The position numbers and the translations under genes are program-made. Below, in pieces: positions 46,381 to 58,771 of a stretch of DNA of 64,000 nucleotides; the first letter of the stretch is position 1, and the number at the start of each line of letters is the position of its first letter. The notes beneath the pieces were generated by a model, which was not told where the DNA came from, ran no database searches, and saw nothing but the letters and a program-made list of their open reading frames with translations. The stretch is taken from assembly GCF_040939455.1 (NCBI RefSeq), contig NC_134108.1, positions 6,291,501-6,355,500 on the forward strand, read 5' to 3'. The stretch is from Microcebus murinus (Eukaryota > Chordata > Mammalia > Primates > Cheirogaleidae).

Positions 46381-48138
46381 TAATTAGAAAGTTATATGAC
46401 TGGGTTAGGTATGTGGTTCATCAATTCCATTGTTTTATAGTTTTGCAGGATCTAATCAGTGGTAATCTAAATCCTTTGAAGTAATGTCGGTCCCATTGAC
46501 ATTGTAATTTTATGCCTGGCAGGTAGGAAATTTATTGAAAATATTTTATAATAATTTTAATTTTGAATGATTCTGGAATAGGCCAGAAATTCAAGAGTTC
46601 TTGTGAAATAAATTGCTTGTAGATTACTATGGGAAAAGGCTTATTTCATTTTAGTATTTTAAATTTTAAGTTAATAATGTGCCATGCTATCTTTAAGATT
46701 AATGTTAGCATTCCAAAGCATAGTTAAGTGAAAAGCTTGTTAAAACCAATCACTAAGAAATAAATCCGTACATTACTTATAGGTATGGAAATTGTGTTTA
46801 AACATTTACATGGATATGAGTTGTTTATTATCTAGCATTAGCATTTTTTTGAATGGCCATATGGCTAATGAGTGGTGTTAAGGGTTTGGGGGTTTTTCTG
46901 TCAGAATTACAATGCAATTTATATATTTGGCATATAAATGTCATCTGCATCTCCTTTTGTCAGAAATCAGACTGTGCTGCCTAGACTTTAGGGTTGTCCA
47001 TTGTTATTCATATACCCTACAGGGTGAATAATTAATCAATGTGGTCGATTTGTCTTCAAGAGTTCACCAAGAAAGTTGAACTCAGCTGAGTGTAACAAAT
47101 CATCACTGCTTACACAAAGGAACTGTGTGGACCACAGCAAGCAAGAGTGAACTTTTTAGGAGTTCATGAGATTTCACCGCAGTTTCCAAAACCCTGGGTT
47201 ACCACCGTGGCATAACAGAACTTTATATTAAAGTTTGTACTAAATCTGACTGAGACAGAAATGATTCTAGAATAAAACCTTTGATGATGATAGCAAACAG
47301 AGGCCAAGACAACTGAGGGACTGGGCAATCCCATTAACTAAAGACGACTACAGCGTTGTTTATTCTGGTCAATATTACATTCCATCTCTTCTCTTTTCAG
47401 TTTATGAAAAAAAGAAAAAAAAAAGAAAAAAAAACACTGATATATCAACATTATAATCCTTTACTACAGTGTCTGAAGGACTGAGCTTGCTTTACGACTT
47501 TGCTCTTTCTGCTGTTCTTCATTTTTATTGTGTGGCCAGCTCCCTTCTCCCGTCCAGATTATGAAAATTATAAACAGGGGAGGAACTATGGCAGCCGGTC
47601 AGTCATACTGTGGAATATTGAAAAGGTCAAATCTATGCAGAATTGCTCTTAATGTATTGATATATGAAGCATTAAAATGTTGAGCACTCTAACTCACAGC
47701 ATGGATGGTAACAGGAAGAGGAAATGCCACGACACATGTGTATTCTTAAAAATGCTACTGCAGCAGCTGCGTGTGGGTCTGGGCCAATCTTATTTCAGGG
47801 TGAGGAACCGTAGAGCCTCTGCTCCCCAGGAAGTGACCTTCTTGGGAGGCAGTTACAGTTTAGACTGGTAATGTCAGCCTTGCTAGTAATGCTTCACAAG
47901 GGGAGTACACTGCAGCTCGTTCTTAGAGATTTACTGGGAATCGGGCAGGATGTAGAGCAAGACAGGAGCCCTCCCTCCATGCGGTTACCCCATCTATTAC
48001 CAGCTGCAGAGAAGCCCTCACATACTTTTATATTTTAGATTAGTGTTGTCAAGAGCCAAATGGCATTATATATGATTGCTTTAGGGAAAAAACAAAAACA
48101 AAAACAAAAAAAGAGCGAAGAAAACCACTTTACTTCCT
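46381..48138. other. unassigned AT-rich DNA
   Basis: No gene or repeat family recognised. A-rich tracts occur at 47406-47434 and 48089-48112. The 47440-47700 part is complex single-copy-looking sequence, but nothing specific can be assigned. Confidence 0.4.
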
Positions 48139-48215
48139 GTTATGGGTTGAATGGTGTCCCCCAGAAAGATATGTTAAAGTCCTAACCCATAGATTACCCG
48201 TCTACCGTGTGCCAA
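48139..48215 (+). mobile_element. MaLR-like LTR 5' end fragment
   Basis: Starts TGTTATGGGTTGAATGGTG, then AAAGATATGTTAAAGTCCTA, the same kind of start as the LTR at 3732-4013. The rest of the LTR cannot be followed. Confidence 0.5.
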
Positions 48216-48646
48216 ATATTCCTGAGAATAATGTGTTTCCCTTACAGTAGGAAGAGAAGCCAGTCCAGCCTGTGTTACAAAGGGTCCAAACCTACCACTG
48301 CACTTGTCAGAACCTAATGGTGTACACAGAGAAGAATTGAGGGAGGTTAATTTTAGCAACCCCTTTATGCGTGTTTGCTTACCTCTTTCTGGTCATCATG
48401 ATTACCAGCATTTTAATATGTCCTAGTGTGAAAACATTAGATGACTAAAGTATAGGATCCATAGATCAGTTTTTCTCATGTTCATAGGTATTCATTGTTC
48501 ATTATTGTTTTTATTTTTAATAAGTAGTCAATTTTGCATTATATTTAAAAGCATGTGGTGGTGTTTTTGTCCTCATGAGAGCTGTCTCCAGTTTCATGGG
48601 ACTCTAGTTTTTGACAATGAGATTCAGAATACCAGTTGTACAAAAG

Positions 48647-48978
48647 TCTTTTTTTTTTTTTTTTACTAAGGGGATGCAAGTGTCTTTATTACATAGATAT
48701 CCTGTATACCGCTTAAGTCGAGACTTTTGGTGTACCTATCACCAGAATAGTGTTCGTTTTACCCAATAGGCAAGTTTTTATCCCACACCCCCCCCCCTCT
48801 ACCCTCCCCTCTCCTTGGCTCCTCAAGTCCTTGATATCACTGTGTGCCTGTATGTACCCATCTATTAGCTCCTACTTATTAGTAAGAACATAATGATGTT
48901 TATTTTTCCATTCCTGAGATAAGGATAATGGTCTCCGGTTCCGTCCACATTGCTGCAAGCCTGATTTCTTTAACACAA
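48647..48978 (-). mobile_element. L1 3' end fragment
   Basis: A T16 tract is followed by ACTAAGGGGATGCAAGTGTC, CACCAGAATAGTGTTCGTTT, a C-rich block near 48787, TCTATTAGCTCCTACTTATT and AGATAAGGATAATGGTCTCC. This is an antisense L1 3' UTR with its A-tail, truncated before ORF2. The different 3' UTR from the copy at 12174 indicates another L1 subfamily. Confidence 0.75.
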
Positions 48979-49509
48979 AGGGAGTTATTTTGGTGATAAA
49001 AGACTTGATGGGAAGATAAAATCATATTGTTACATTTTTATGTCAGCATAGGATACCAAAGATTTATTCTCAGCTGACTGAGCAAGATTTATAGCTGTGA
49101 AATGCATGAACCACTTAAGCTAATGAATTAGGTCAGAATAAATTAAAACATACATCAAATTCTAGAGAATTCCATAAATAACTTGCATTACACTAATCCA
49201 TACATTAACATAGGAAATAGTAGGTCCCCATAACATTTATTAGGAAAGGCTAACACTAATGCTTAACATTATCTGATTGTCTAAAATGTTACTTAAATAA
49301 ACCTTCCCAGTTTTTCCTCACTCTGTCTTTGCTCTTCTACAATTATTGCTGTAACAAGAATTACCTGTAATGTTACAACCTGGATTTAACACATTATTGA
49401 AATTTTTGTGTCATAACCTTTTGTCTTTTTGCCATTTAAAATAAAATTTAAAGCAAAATCCTCATTTAATCGTCTATTTAGTCAACACATAATTAGTGGT
49501 CATTTAGTG
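48979..49509. other. unassigned AT-rich DNA
   Basis: No gene or repeat recognised. Confidence 0.4.
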
Positions 49510-49904
49510 CAGCTATCCCCAACCTTTTTGACACCAGGGATGGTTTTGTGGAGGACAGTTTTTTCACAGACGGCCGGGGTTGGGGGCTGCCATGCCTGGC
49601 TCTGCCTGGCCCCACCTGGCCCCACCTCAGATCATCAGATCAGGCGTTGGATTCTCACAGGGAGCGCGGAACCTAGATCCCTCACGTGCAGTTTGCTGTG
49701 GGGTTCGTGCTCCTGTGAGGGTCTGATGCCCCTGCCGATCTGATGGCGCGGGCAGGGCTCCGGCGGTGCTGTGGGTGAGGGGAACCAGCTGTGGGTCCAG
49801 TGGGGCTGCGCTTGCTCTCCCACCGCTCGCCTCCTGCTGTGTGGCCGGTTCCTGGCAGGCCCTGGGCAGGTGCCTGTCCGAGGCCCCAGGATTGGGGACC
49901 ACAG
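49510..49904. mobile_element. MER1A-like hAT MITE
   Basis: Begins CAGCTATCCCCAACCTTTTT and ends GGATTGGGGACCACAG. The middle holds TCAGATCATCAGATCAGGCG, CGCCTCCTGCTGTGTGGCC and GGCAGGCCCTGGGCAGG. Flanking 8-mers ATTTAGTG (49502-49509) and GTCTAGTG (49905-49912) match at six of eight sites. It is GC-rich with CpG decay. A 138-codon antisense frame across it is not a gene. Confidence 0.88.
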
Positions 49905-50059
49905 GTCTAGTGTATACCAGTGACCAGGCTTTGGACCTCGAGTGCTTAGAGTTGGCTATAATTATGAAACCACCTAATAAGCCCACTAACAATCGTATCA
50001 ACAAAGAGTTCTGGTAGTCCAGAGGAGAAAGTAAACTCTGCATGAAGGAGTGGAGAAAG

Positions 50060-50290
50060 CATCACAGGAGGAATGCCCTGGAGGAGAGAGAAGGAGAGAG
50101 GAGGGGTTAGAACTGGTGGTGCAGAACGTTCCAGGGGACATGGACAAAGCCCCTGAGGCCAGAGTGCAGCTGCTTGTCAGCAAAGGGCCAGCAGGAGAGT
50201 AGAGCAGAAGGCCGGGGCTACAGTGTGAAGGGCCTGTGCCTGTGCAGAGAACAGCGGGACTTATCCCGTACGGGCGTGGAGTCCAGCATT
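50060..50290 (+). repeat. old interspersed repeat, family not assigned
   Basis: Contains GGACATGGACAAAGCCCCTG, AGGCCAGAGTGCAGCTGC and GGGCTACAGTGTGAAGGGCC, with the same general order as in 52720-53640. No secure family name. Confidence 0.4.
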
Positions 50291-52099
50291 GTGACATGAT
50301 GATGATGGTATTTTGTAAGACCAACTCGTACTGAGAGCTTTCTAGATGGCAGCCTGAGTTGGGCTTGTTACAGCTCAGGCACAAAGCTCAGGCAGGCCTG
50401 CCAACAGCCCTGGGAGGACTGGGCTTTCAGGGCTGCTGTCTGTCTGTGGTTAAGCTGTGGTTATGTTGACATTCTAGGACACGTGAAACAGACACTGGCC
50501 ACAGGGACTCACTCACAGTCTCCTTTATTCCCATGAAATGTAGCTCAGAGTAAATCTGGAACGCCACCCATGTGCCCTGCTCTCCCGTGGCAGTTGTGAG
50601 CCTTCCATTATGTGCATGGTCTGCCACCACCTTGGGGACTGATGGATGGTGCAGAGGCTGCCAGGTACCTGCAGGCTGAGCCTCTGCCTGCAAAACTCTT
50701 GGACCATTTCAGAGTGTGTTGGGCGGTGTTCTGACTCCTCTTGCTGCTCTCTTCGAGGCAGAAATTGTGGACCTTGTACTATCATCTGATCAGATAGTCT
50801 TACATCATTCAGGAAAAGTGAGGGGCAGAATTTTTTTTTTCCCTTTTCTGTAATAAAATCTCAAAAATCTTAAGCAAACATAATTTCTGGGAAAGTCAGA
50901 TATTTCAGAGTAAATCTGCCAATTTTGCACGGTTTTATTTGTTGCAGTGACTTACAGATCTTTTCGCTATCTTGCCTAAAATCCATGAACGGTAGGTAGG
51001 CCCGGCACACCCTGTTGTTCCCAGGGGAGGCGGGGCTGCATGTAAGTGCTGGAGAAACCGAGGGCCCTACAGAGGGTTCGACTGACGGTGTCCCCAAATA
51101 GGTTTTCTTATGTATTCTCTGTGTTAGTGATGGAGAAACAGAACAAAAGAGGCTCATGGGACTGCCTCAGTGCGTAAGGCTAGGAAGCCACCCCGTTGGG
51201 AGGGAACCCCTGAGAAATGTGAACTGTGGGAAGGAGCCTTATCTCCGTTTTTCTCTGAAAAGTGCATGTTGCTGGAGCTCCTGGTAGGTGCCCCGCAGCT
51301 GGGTGTCTGGGGTTGCTTTGCAGGGCCCCCTGTGAAGGGACCCAGGTCACTTCACCTGCTCCACCGCTCCTGACTCCTCGTGGCCTGGAGAAGCTTCCCT
51401 CCCAACGGGGGAAATACCGGGCGCAGGGCTGGAATGGACACATGGGAGGAGTGGCAGGGCCCCACGGAGAGGCGGCCTTGGCACTGCCTTCACTCCAGTG
51501 TCAGACTGATCTGGGGCAGCTCTGGGCAGAGGGTGCCGACGGGTTTTGCCGAAGGGCTTCCCCCCACCCAAGCCAGCCTCCCCGCGCGGCTCCCTCACCC
51601 AGCTCTTTCGAGTGAACCGCTCCTCAAGCTCCACCGCCTGCCCTCTCCCCACGGGCCGGCCTTCGGGGCTCACAGGAAAGAGGGAGGGGGAGAAAGGATG
51701 GAGGGAGAAAGAGCTTAACCTAGGCTAAATACAATGGAATATCATTATTCAAAATCATAGATAGAATGAAATGCTTTGCATTCTCATGAAAAGTACACGT
51801 TTTTAGATGTGTTAGCCCCGCAGTAAGATAAGGTGTGGTGTTTCTGACTGACACCTTCGGAGACAGGACTTGCCTGACCTGAAATCTTGATGGCAAAACC
51901 TGACATGAACTGATGTGAGGCTATTTATATCCCTCCTTTAATCCCTCTAGATATGAATATTCATATATTTCACTGCAGATATATTACTGTCTGATTAGAC
52001 CTTGCTGTGGGTATTGCATAACATACGGACTCTGTGTTACCCTCCTGAAATCTGAAAATTTCTGAAACTTAGGACTTCAGATGGGGGATATGAACTTAC
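50291..52099. other. GC-rich unassigned block
   Basis: GC-rich between about 51000 and 51700, with overlapping frames of 87 to 117 codons on both strands and no recognisable domain. No splice-site chain or promoter seen. The last 400 bases are AT-richer. Confidence 0.35.
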
Positions 52100-52225
52100 A
52101 TTCACATTCCCATTTTACAGAGGAGGAATCACAGGCACAAAGTGGTTAGGGGCTTAGCCAAAGTCAAAGTCTGGCGTGGAGTTAGGACTGAACTCCCCAA
52201 GTCCAGTGGCAGCTGTACCGTCACC
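52100..52225 (-). repeat. MIR SINE fragment
   Basis: CCCATTTTACAGAGGAGGAA, TCACAGGCACAAAGTGGTTA and CTTAGCCAAAGTCAAAGTC are the antisense MIR core blocks. Confidence 0.7.
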
Positions 52226-52719
52226 CCCATGTGTTTACCGTCTGCCACTCGCCAGGGGCCCCTACACTTTCAAGGCAAATAACCAAATATAAACACCACC
52301 ACCCCCACCACTGGAGACAACACAGGTTACCATCCTCACTGTGGAAGCTACTGGAATGAATTGGAGTTGGCCAAGTAATGCTCTCCCACCACTCGGTGGA
52401 GGAAGTGGCAATCTACCCTCGGGGACAAAGGCTCTCAGGTTAAACTTCATTGCAAAAGCAGCATGATTCTCCTCAAACTTTTACTACTTGCATTTAACTA
52501 CTTCCATCTTTTTTGGCTTACTGAAGGATTTCTTTTTTTGGCCAACATTAACATTTTCAGCATTCCCTCTTTGTAGGTCTTTCATTATGCTTTCATACAG
52601 AAATACACTTATTTAAAAAAAAAAAAAACCATTTGCTTGTACCACATGTTTATTCAGTACTTCTGGCAGATGCTGTTTCAGAGTTGAAGGTGTGGCTATG
52701 CAACATCTCTGCCCTTACA
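52226..52719. other. unassigned DNA
   Basis: No gene recognised. A 14-base A run lies at 52614-52627. Confidence 0.4.
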
Positions 52720-53640
52720 GCACCCGCACTTTGGTAGCGGAAATGGACAAGAAGTCAATAAAGCAGTAAACGTACAGTTCAGGAAACAGTCCTTGCTGTG
52801 GGAATACACAAAAGTGGGTCACGGAGGTGGGGCAGGTGGCAGTGGGGAAGGGTGTTCCTGCCATCTGTGAGGTGGTCAGGGAAGGTCTCTGCCATGGAGG
52901 TATCTGAGGGTAGATCGGAGGAACTGGGAAGGGCAGCCACATAGATATCTGGGGAGGGAGATGTGAGGCAGGTAGTGTTCAAGGCAGAGTGAGCAGCAAG
53001 TGCAAATGCCCTGAGGTAGAAGTCGGCTCTGCGAGTGCTCCCAGCAAGCATCAGTGAATTTGACCTGCCAGAGCCGAGTGAGCGAGAAGAGTCGCAGCGG
53101 GTGTGGAGAAGTCGCGGGGCACTGGGTTCAGACGCCTTGTCGGACCTTGTGAGCATCTCCACTTTTATTTTAAATGAGATGAGAGGGCGTTGCAGAGTTT
53201 TAAGCAGGGAGTTACACCTGATATAAGGTGCTACCATGTTGAGAGGAGTCTGTGGATGGGATGAAGATGAATACAGGGAAGTCCCTTGCAGTATCCAGGT
53301 AAGAGATGCCGAGGTTCCTGCCAGTGGTGGCAGGAGGAGGTGGGGATCAGTGAGGAGCTGCCAGCCTCCAGCCGTGTGAGAGATTGATGGGCTAGATATG
53401 GCCTGGGGAAGGAGCAAAGGCAAAGACGACAGACCCGAGTCACTGGAATATTGGGTGTCCATTTAGTGAGATGGGGGTGCTGTGGGAGGAGCAGGTTTGG
53501 GATAATATCAATAGTTTGAGATTCATCATCCAACAAGAAATGAGGGGAAAGCAGGCTGATACTCCAAAGAGATGTTCGAACCACGTCCGGACCTGCCATC
53601 CTCAGCATGCTGACAGTCAGTCTGTAGAGGCAGGAAGAGT
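52720..53640 (-). repeat. long old interspersed repeat, possibly L2-related
   Basis: The plus strand contains phrases such as GGTGGTCAGGGAAGGTCTCT, AGCAGCAAGTGCAAATGCCC, CTGAGGTAGAAG and GGTTTGGGATAATATCAA. The first two are antisense to the L2 3' region as I recall it. The rest belongs to a frequent but older repeat that I cannot name. Open frames of up to 227 codons on the minus strand run through it and are explained by its GC-rich composition, not by a gene. Confidence 0.5.
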
Positions 53641-53784
53641 GTGTGAGCTCTGGAAGGTCTGAGGCCGGTGGCCCTGACACCACAGTCAGGCCTGGGAGAA
53701 GAGGTCAGACCAGCGGCAGGGAAGGACTGGTCCAGGACACGGGAGGGCAGCTCAGAGAAAGTGTGGCTTCTCAACCTCTTAGCA

Positions 53785-54100
53785 CTGCGGTCCCCAACCC
53801 CCAGCCAACCCTGGGCCACAGGTGAGCCAAGCCCCACCTGCACCCACTGCCACTCCATAGCTCCATCAGTGCCCGAGCCCTGCCTGGATCAGATCAGCAG
53901 GGACATCAGAGTCTCATAGGAGTGTAAACCCCACTGCAAACTACATGGGAGGGATCCAGGCAGCGCTCCCATGAGAATCCAGTGCCTGATGATCTGACGT
54001 GGATGGAGGCATCATCGCCCCCCAACTCTCCCCCCAAATCCATGGAAAAACTGTCTTCCACAAAACCAGTCCCTGGTGTCAAAAAGGTTGGGGATCACTG
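53785..54100. mobile_element. MER1B-like hAT MITE with intact 8-bp target duplication
   Basis: Starts CTGCGGTCCCCAACCCCCAG and ends AAAAAGGTTGGGGATCACTG; the inside has TCCATGGAAAAACTGTCTTC and ATGAGAATCCAGTGCCTGAT. Length 316 bp matches the roughly 337-bp MER1B. Both sides carry the identical octamer TCTTAGCA (53777-53784 and 54101-54108), a perfect hAT target-site duplication, so the element is complete at both ends. No coding capacity. Confidence 0.95.
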
Positions 54101-54108
54101 TCTTAGCA

Positions 54109-54889
54109 TGTCCGTTTTCTTTTTCCACAGCCACGCTCCTTTACAAGGAGTGGCCTGAGCTCATCTCTCTTGCCAGCTCACCATTTTCTCCTCAAAAATC
54201 TTCAGTCATTTGTCTGTGATCTTCACAGAAACCGCCTTTTAGGTTTTATTCCATTCGTCGATTTTCCCTTTGAGTTTTTTTCTTTTCTTTCTTTCTTTTT
54301 TTTTTTTTTTCAGAATTACCCCTTTCCTTTCAAGTTTCGTAATCACCATAATCATCCCCGGCCCTTACTAATCCTGAGTTACTGAAGTCACCTCTTGTTT
54401 TCCCAAGTGTTCCACTTTGACCCATCTAGCTCAGCTGAGAACTGCAGCATGTCAGGCTCCCAAACCACGGCTGTCATTCTCTGGTTCCCCTGCTGAAGCT
54501 TAGCGGTGGTTGCTAGTTGAATCAAGACCAAATCACCTCATTCTAGCAGAGTGACGCCCTCAGTCCTTCTAATTAAATAATAAGACCTGTGATAGCAGTA
54601 ACAGCAGTGGCAATAGTTCTTGTTCTGTAGCCGAAGCTAGAGCAGTTGCAATACCTTTTGAGACCATCCTGCGTCCCAGATCCTGCCAGTCACACCCATT
54701 GTCTCATTTAATTGTTGCAACAACTCTAAGGGGAGTTACTATTACTGGTGACCTTTCCTAGTGAAGTGTCGCTGTGTGAACTCAGTACCTAAATGGATTT
54801 AGATAGCAGAACACTGTCCAGACTCACTATCAAATGTTTCCTCGTCCATACTTAGAACTCCAACAAACTTGGGTAGTAACCAGCGCTTT
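54109..54889. other. unassigned DNA with pyrimidine tract
   Basis: No gene recognised. A (CTTT)n/poly-T tract lies at 54277-54311. Confidence 0.4.
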
Positions 54890-55020
54890 GGTCATCCCCT
54901 CTTTCTAGAGGAGGACACAGAGGCTTAGAGGAACCATTCATAACTGCCAGGGTCACGCAGCCACCAATGACAGAGCTGGGGTATGACCTCGAGCCCCTGA
55001 GACTCAAAAGCCCAGGACCA
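54890..55020 (-). repeat. MIR SINE fragment
   Basis: AGAGGAGGACACAGAGGCTT, AACTGCCAGGGTCACGCAGC and CAATGACAGAGCTGGGGTAT are antisense MIR blocks. It ends just before the hAT element at 55073. Confidence 0.7.
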
Positions 55021-55072
55021 CACCCTGCAGGGCCCCATCCCACCTGCTTCTGTGCCATGCTACCTTCTAGTC

Positions 55073-55294
55073 CAGGGGTCCTCAAACTTTTTAAACAGGG
55101 GGCCAGTTCACTGTCCCTCAGACAGTGGAGGGCCATTGGAGAGTGTGGTGCACATTCCACACATGCGCACTGTGGGCCCAGGACGAGTCGGCTGCTAAGC
55201 AGGACAGGTAGTGGCGGCAAAAACACCCAGCAGGCCAGATAAATGTACTCGGCAGGCCGCATGTAGCCCGAGGGCCGTAGTTTGAGGACCCCTG
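55073..55294. mobile_element. 222-bp hAT MITE, possibly strepsirrhine-specific
   Basis: Starts CAGGGGTCCTCAAACT and ends AGTTTGAGGACCCCTG, a perfect 16-bp terminal inverted repeat. The left interior has GGGGGCCAGTTCACTGTCCC; the right interior has GCATGTAGCCCGAGGGCC. The heptamer TCTAGTC directly abuts both sides (55066-55072 and 55295-55301), consistent with a hAT duplication missing or altered at one base. The ends differ from MER1 (CAGGGGTCCCCAACC). I do not know it from human repeats. No transposase is encoded. Confidence 0.85.
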
Positions 55295-55301
55295 TCTAGT
55301 C

Positions 55302-58226
55302 ACTCTGGGGACACATCTCCCTTGCCACTGCCCTTCCCCAGGAAGAGTCCTGATCTGTCCATCCTCACACCCACCCACCACTGTTCTGTAGCCTCCGCAG
55401 TAAACTGGCCTTCCAGAAAGCACCATGCTTCCATCTCATGGCAATGTAGACAGATAGGACAGTCTCAGCCATGACACCATCCTCTACTCCCCACAAAACT
55501 GCAGATTTCTCCCTGATGGTGACTGCCTTTGAAACTCACACTGCACTGGGCGCCATACTCCCTGTCCGGCATGTGAGAGCTGGTGCTGCCCACAGCGCTG
55601 TGCCCACAGTGGGCTCTAAGGCAATGCCACTTAGTATCCCAGGACACTGGGGTACAAATGTATGTGGGCACTTACAGCATGTATGCTGTATCATAAGGGT
55701 TGAAAATTAACTATATATAATTCCATTTCCAACAGAGGAGTCCAGTGCCTGCCTCTTTGAGGAATCTTTTAATTAATTTTTTTTCTTGAGCCTATCTCAG
55801 CATGGGATACATTGAAAAAACATGACACATGTCTGTTGAATTCCACACATGTGTTTAAGCACAGACTACAGGGCAGCTGCTGTGCTCGGCACAGCCAGGG
55901 GTTCCAGGGACTCACAGCTGCATCTCCTTTAGGACACAGCCTCTTATGCTGTGTCCTCTGAAATGAGTTCAGAATCTTCTAGACGGTTGGAATTAATGAA
56001 TAAAAGAATGAATTGTCACATATAGAGTATTTGATGTGCAGGACCTGGACAACATAAGGGATTGAAAATAGAGACCACTTTCATAACCATTCCTTGCTCT
56101 TAACATTTACGTTTTTCATTTGATCCTAAAACAATATTTTATGAGTATCTAAGAACATCATATTTTCTTACTGGTGAGTTTTCTTTAACTTCTTCTTCTT
56201 AAGGATGATATATTTGTGAAGTGGGAGGAACTACTCAGAGGCCGGTTTCCCAGGTGCCCAAGCTCCACCTCTGATAATTTTATGTACCAATAAAGACAGC
56301 CTGTGATTTGTGAAATTTGTATCCATGGTAATTAGAAATTCGACCTTTATCCAAATCCTGTTGCAGAGAGGCTTATGAATTCCTCTAAAGTCCACGCTCC
56401 AGCTGTTATTGTTGTTAGAAACATGTTTCCACTGGTTGACTTTTCTGAGATGATTTCTAGTTTTAAATGATTAACTGTGCTGCTGTGTTGTTAAGTCTCT
56501 GGACTGAGAGGTGGTAATTGTGGTTGAAAGACCAGCAAAGGGGAACTCTCTTCTCTTTATTGAAAAGTGATGTGATCTTATGTAATAAGTGACCAATGTT
56601 TCCAATTAACAGAGCACGGCTCGTGAATAATGCAATTTTTCTTTTGATTAAAATAACCTCAGAAAGAAATTGCATTTCTGGAAAAAAAAAAAAAAACAAG
56701 GTAGTATACACGTGGCCATAGTAAACTTCCTTGCCTTTTGTCGATGGAGTTTATCGTTCAGAGTAAATGGGAATGGGAAAACTCTGTGATGTGGCCGCAA
56801 TTTGTGTGACATTCTTTGACAATGTGAGTAGTTTCAAGCAGTGTACCCATTTTTAATTCATATTTCAAGTTGATCTAGATGGGAAACCAATTTATTTTTA
56901 ATGTCAAGTCAGGCTGTGTCAAGAAACAGAAAGCAGAGTACATGTCCCCAGCTCTCAAACCAGTGGCTTGTTAAGAATTTGGTTTTTGTGATGTTGAATG
57001 TGTTGGAATGGAGTTTCGTCTCCTCAGCAAAATAACATAGGTATTTGAGAGATTAAAAAAGTTAATAATGCAAAGGTAGAGCCTGAGGCTCCAGTGGAGA
57101 GGGACACTCACACAGGGCCCCGTGTGCTCTTCCAAGGCTCGGGGCTGTATTCAGGGGCGAGGGCAAGCCGTCCAGAGGTTCTAGATAAACAAGCATCGGA
57201 ATCGTATTTTAGATAAAAAAAAAAAAAGCATCTGAATCATATTTGCCTTCAAAGAAATAAGTACGCCTCCTACCTGGAAGAGAGTCTAACGAGAGGTGAA
57301 CCAGAGGGAGAGCTTTCCTGAAAATCTCTGTGAGAAGTGGTGGCACAGGTATTCCAGAGCCATGAGGTCACGTGGGCACATTGAGATTTCGGGGTAGGAG
57401 AGAAAGAAGAGTGGAGGTGATTCTCGGGCGTGTGGTTGGCGGTTGGAGAGTGGTGCCCTTGAGTTACGACGAGGCAGAATGAAAATAGTAGAGAACCATT
57501 GTGAACTCAATTTTGGACTGAATTCGTAGTGTTTGAGAGACGTCCTGTGGCACTGTCAAGTGGACCCCCCCACCCCCGGATATTGGGTGGTGAGTCAGTA
57601 ACCTAATGCTTTTTGAGAATCTGCTGGTGCCAAGTACCATTCTAGGGTCAGGAACGCAAAACTTATGAGTCCCTGCCTTCAATTAACTTACAGTGGCATT
57701 TACATCTTTTATCTGATCCGCAATCAGCATTCTACGATTCTCTTACAATATCACATCACCTTCCTGCCGTGTTTGGGAGCTGAGCGGGGAGATACACGAT
57801 GAACATGAGAACAAGCCAATGGGACAACTGTAGATGCTGATCAAGTGTTTTGGAGAAGATAACTTAGGGCACTGGGGTTGGGAGTGACTGAGGGGCGACG
57901 GGTGGGGGCTACTTCACCACGTCTAGGGCAGGCCCCTCTGCCCCTCCCCAGGTCTGGCATTCAGATGAACGGTCTGGACTAGAGGTAGAGGCTTGGAGGC
58001 GTCATGGTTGAGAGGGTAAGTGAGGGACTGAATGCTTGCTTGGATTTAGGCACGAGGATGAGTGCTCCAGGATCTCACAGATTCCCCGAAAGTGCCCTGC
58101 AGGCCTCCCCCTGGGGCTCAACTCACAGTGGCTGGGGGTTCTGTGGAGAGAGCTCCTTTCCTGGAGGGCCGGTGCACAAAGGCTTGTCCAGAGGTCCTGC
58201 CCCTGCATCCTTGGGCAGGGCAGAAA
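55302..58226. other. unassigned DNA
   Basis: No gene or secure repeat recognised. A-runs occur near 56681 and 57217. A donor-like AGG/GTAAGT lies at about 58013, without a supporting exon. Confidence 0.4.
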
Positions 58227-58370
58227 ACCGACGCGACCTCAGCATGTACGCGTTCAGGGCATTGGTCCCAGGACGTGCGGAATCAGGGTCCGAGACAGGC
58301 AAGAAAGGAGCTGTGAGAGGCTCGGACGGACGGCCGGGCAGTCGGGCAGGGGGGTCCCAGAAGCAACCGG
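58227..58370. other. short CpG-dense segment
   Basis: About fourteen CpG sites within 144 bp, including a CGGACGGACGGCCGGG run. An overlapping 139-codon plus-strand frame has no known domain. Possible small CpG island or regulatory element; no promoter motif or transcript is visible. Confidence 0.35.
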
Positions 58371-58726
58371 AATCTGAGGCCGGGGCCTCTGAGCTGACTT
58401 CTGTTCTTCACTCCCACCCCTGAGTATTTTGCTCTTTGACAGAATATTTTGAAGAACGGGTCTTTTTTTCAGAATGCCATCTGCCCACAGTTTAATACTC
58501 TGCAGCCTGAGAATATCTGCAGTGGAAAACAAGCTCCAGCATCGCCTGAGCCGCCGCACTCAGCTCTAGGAGGCAGCGGGCGCCTCTACTCATCTCCCAC
58601 TCTAGGAAGCTGTGACGAGCATGGGTCACTCTGGAAGCAGCCAGGCAGATGCTCAGTTGCTTTCTGACTTCGACCACACGTGTAAATCAAAAAGTGTGAC
58701 TGAAATATTTATGCGTACGGTTGAGA

Positions 58727-58732
58727 GTGTGT

Positions 58733-58771
<39 letters not shown>

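Noticed and set aside
49627..50043. 138-codon minus-strand open frame
   Set aside because: Mostly antisense to the GC-rich MER1 element at 49510-49904.
52779..53462. 227-codon minus-strand open frame, the longest in the window
   Set aside because: Lies wholly inside an old interspersed repeat. The composition explains the lack of stops, and no domain is visible.
58004..58423. 139-codon plus-strand frame over the CpG-dense patch
   Set aside because: Three overlapping frames are equally open, so GC composition is the simpler explanation. No domain is visible.
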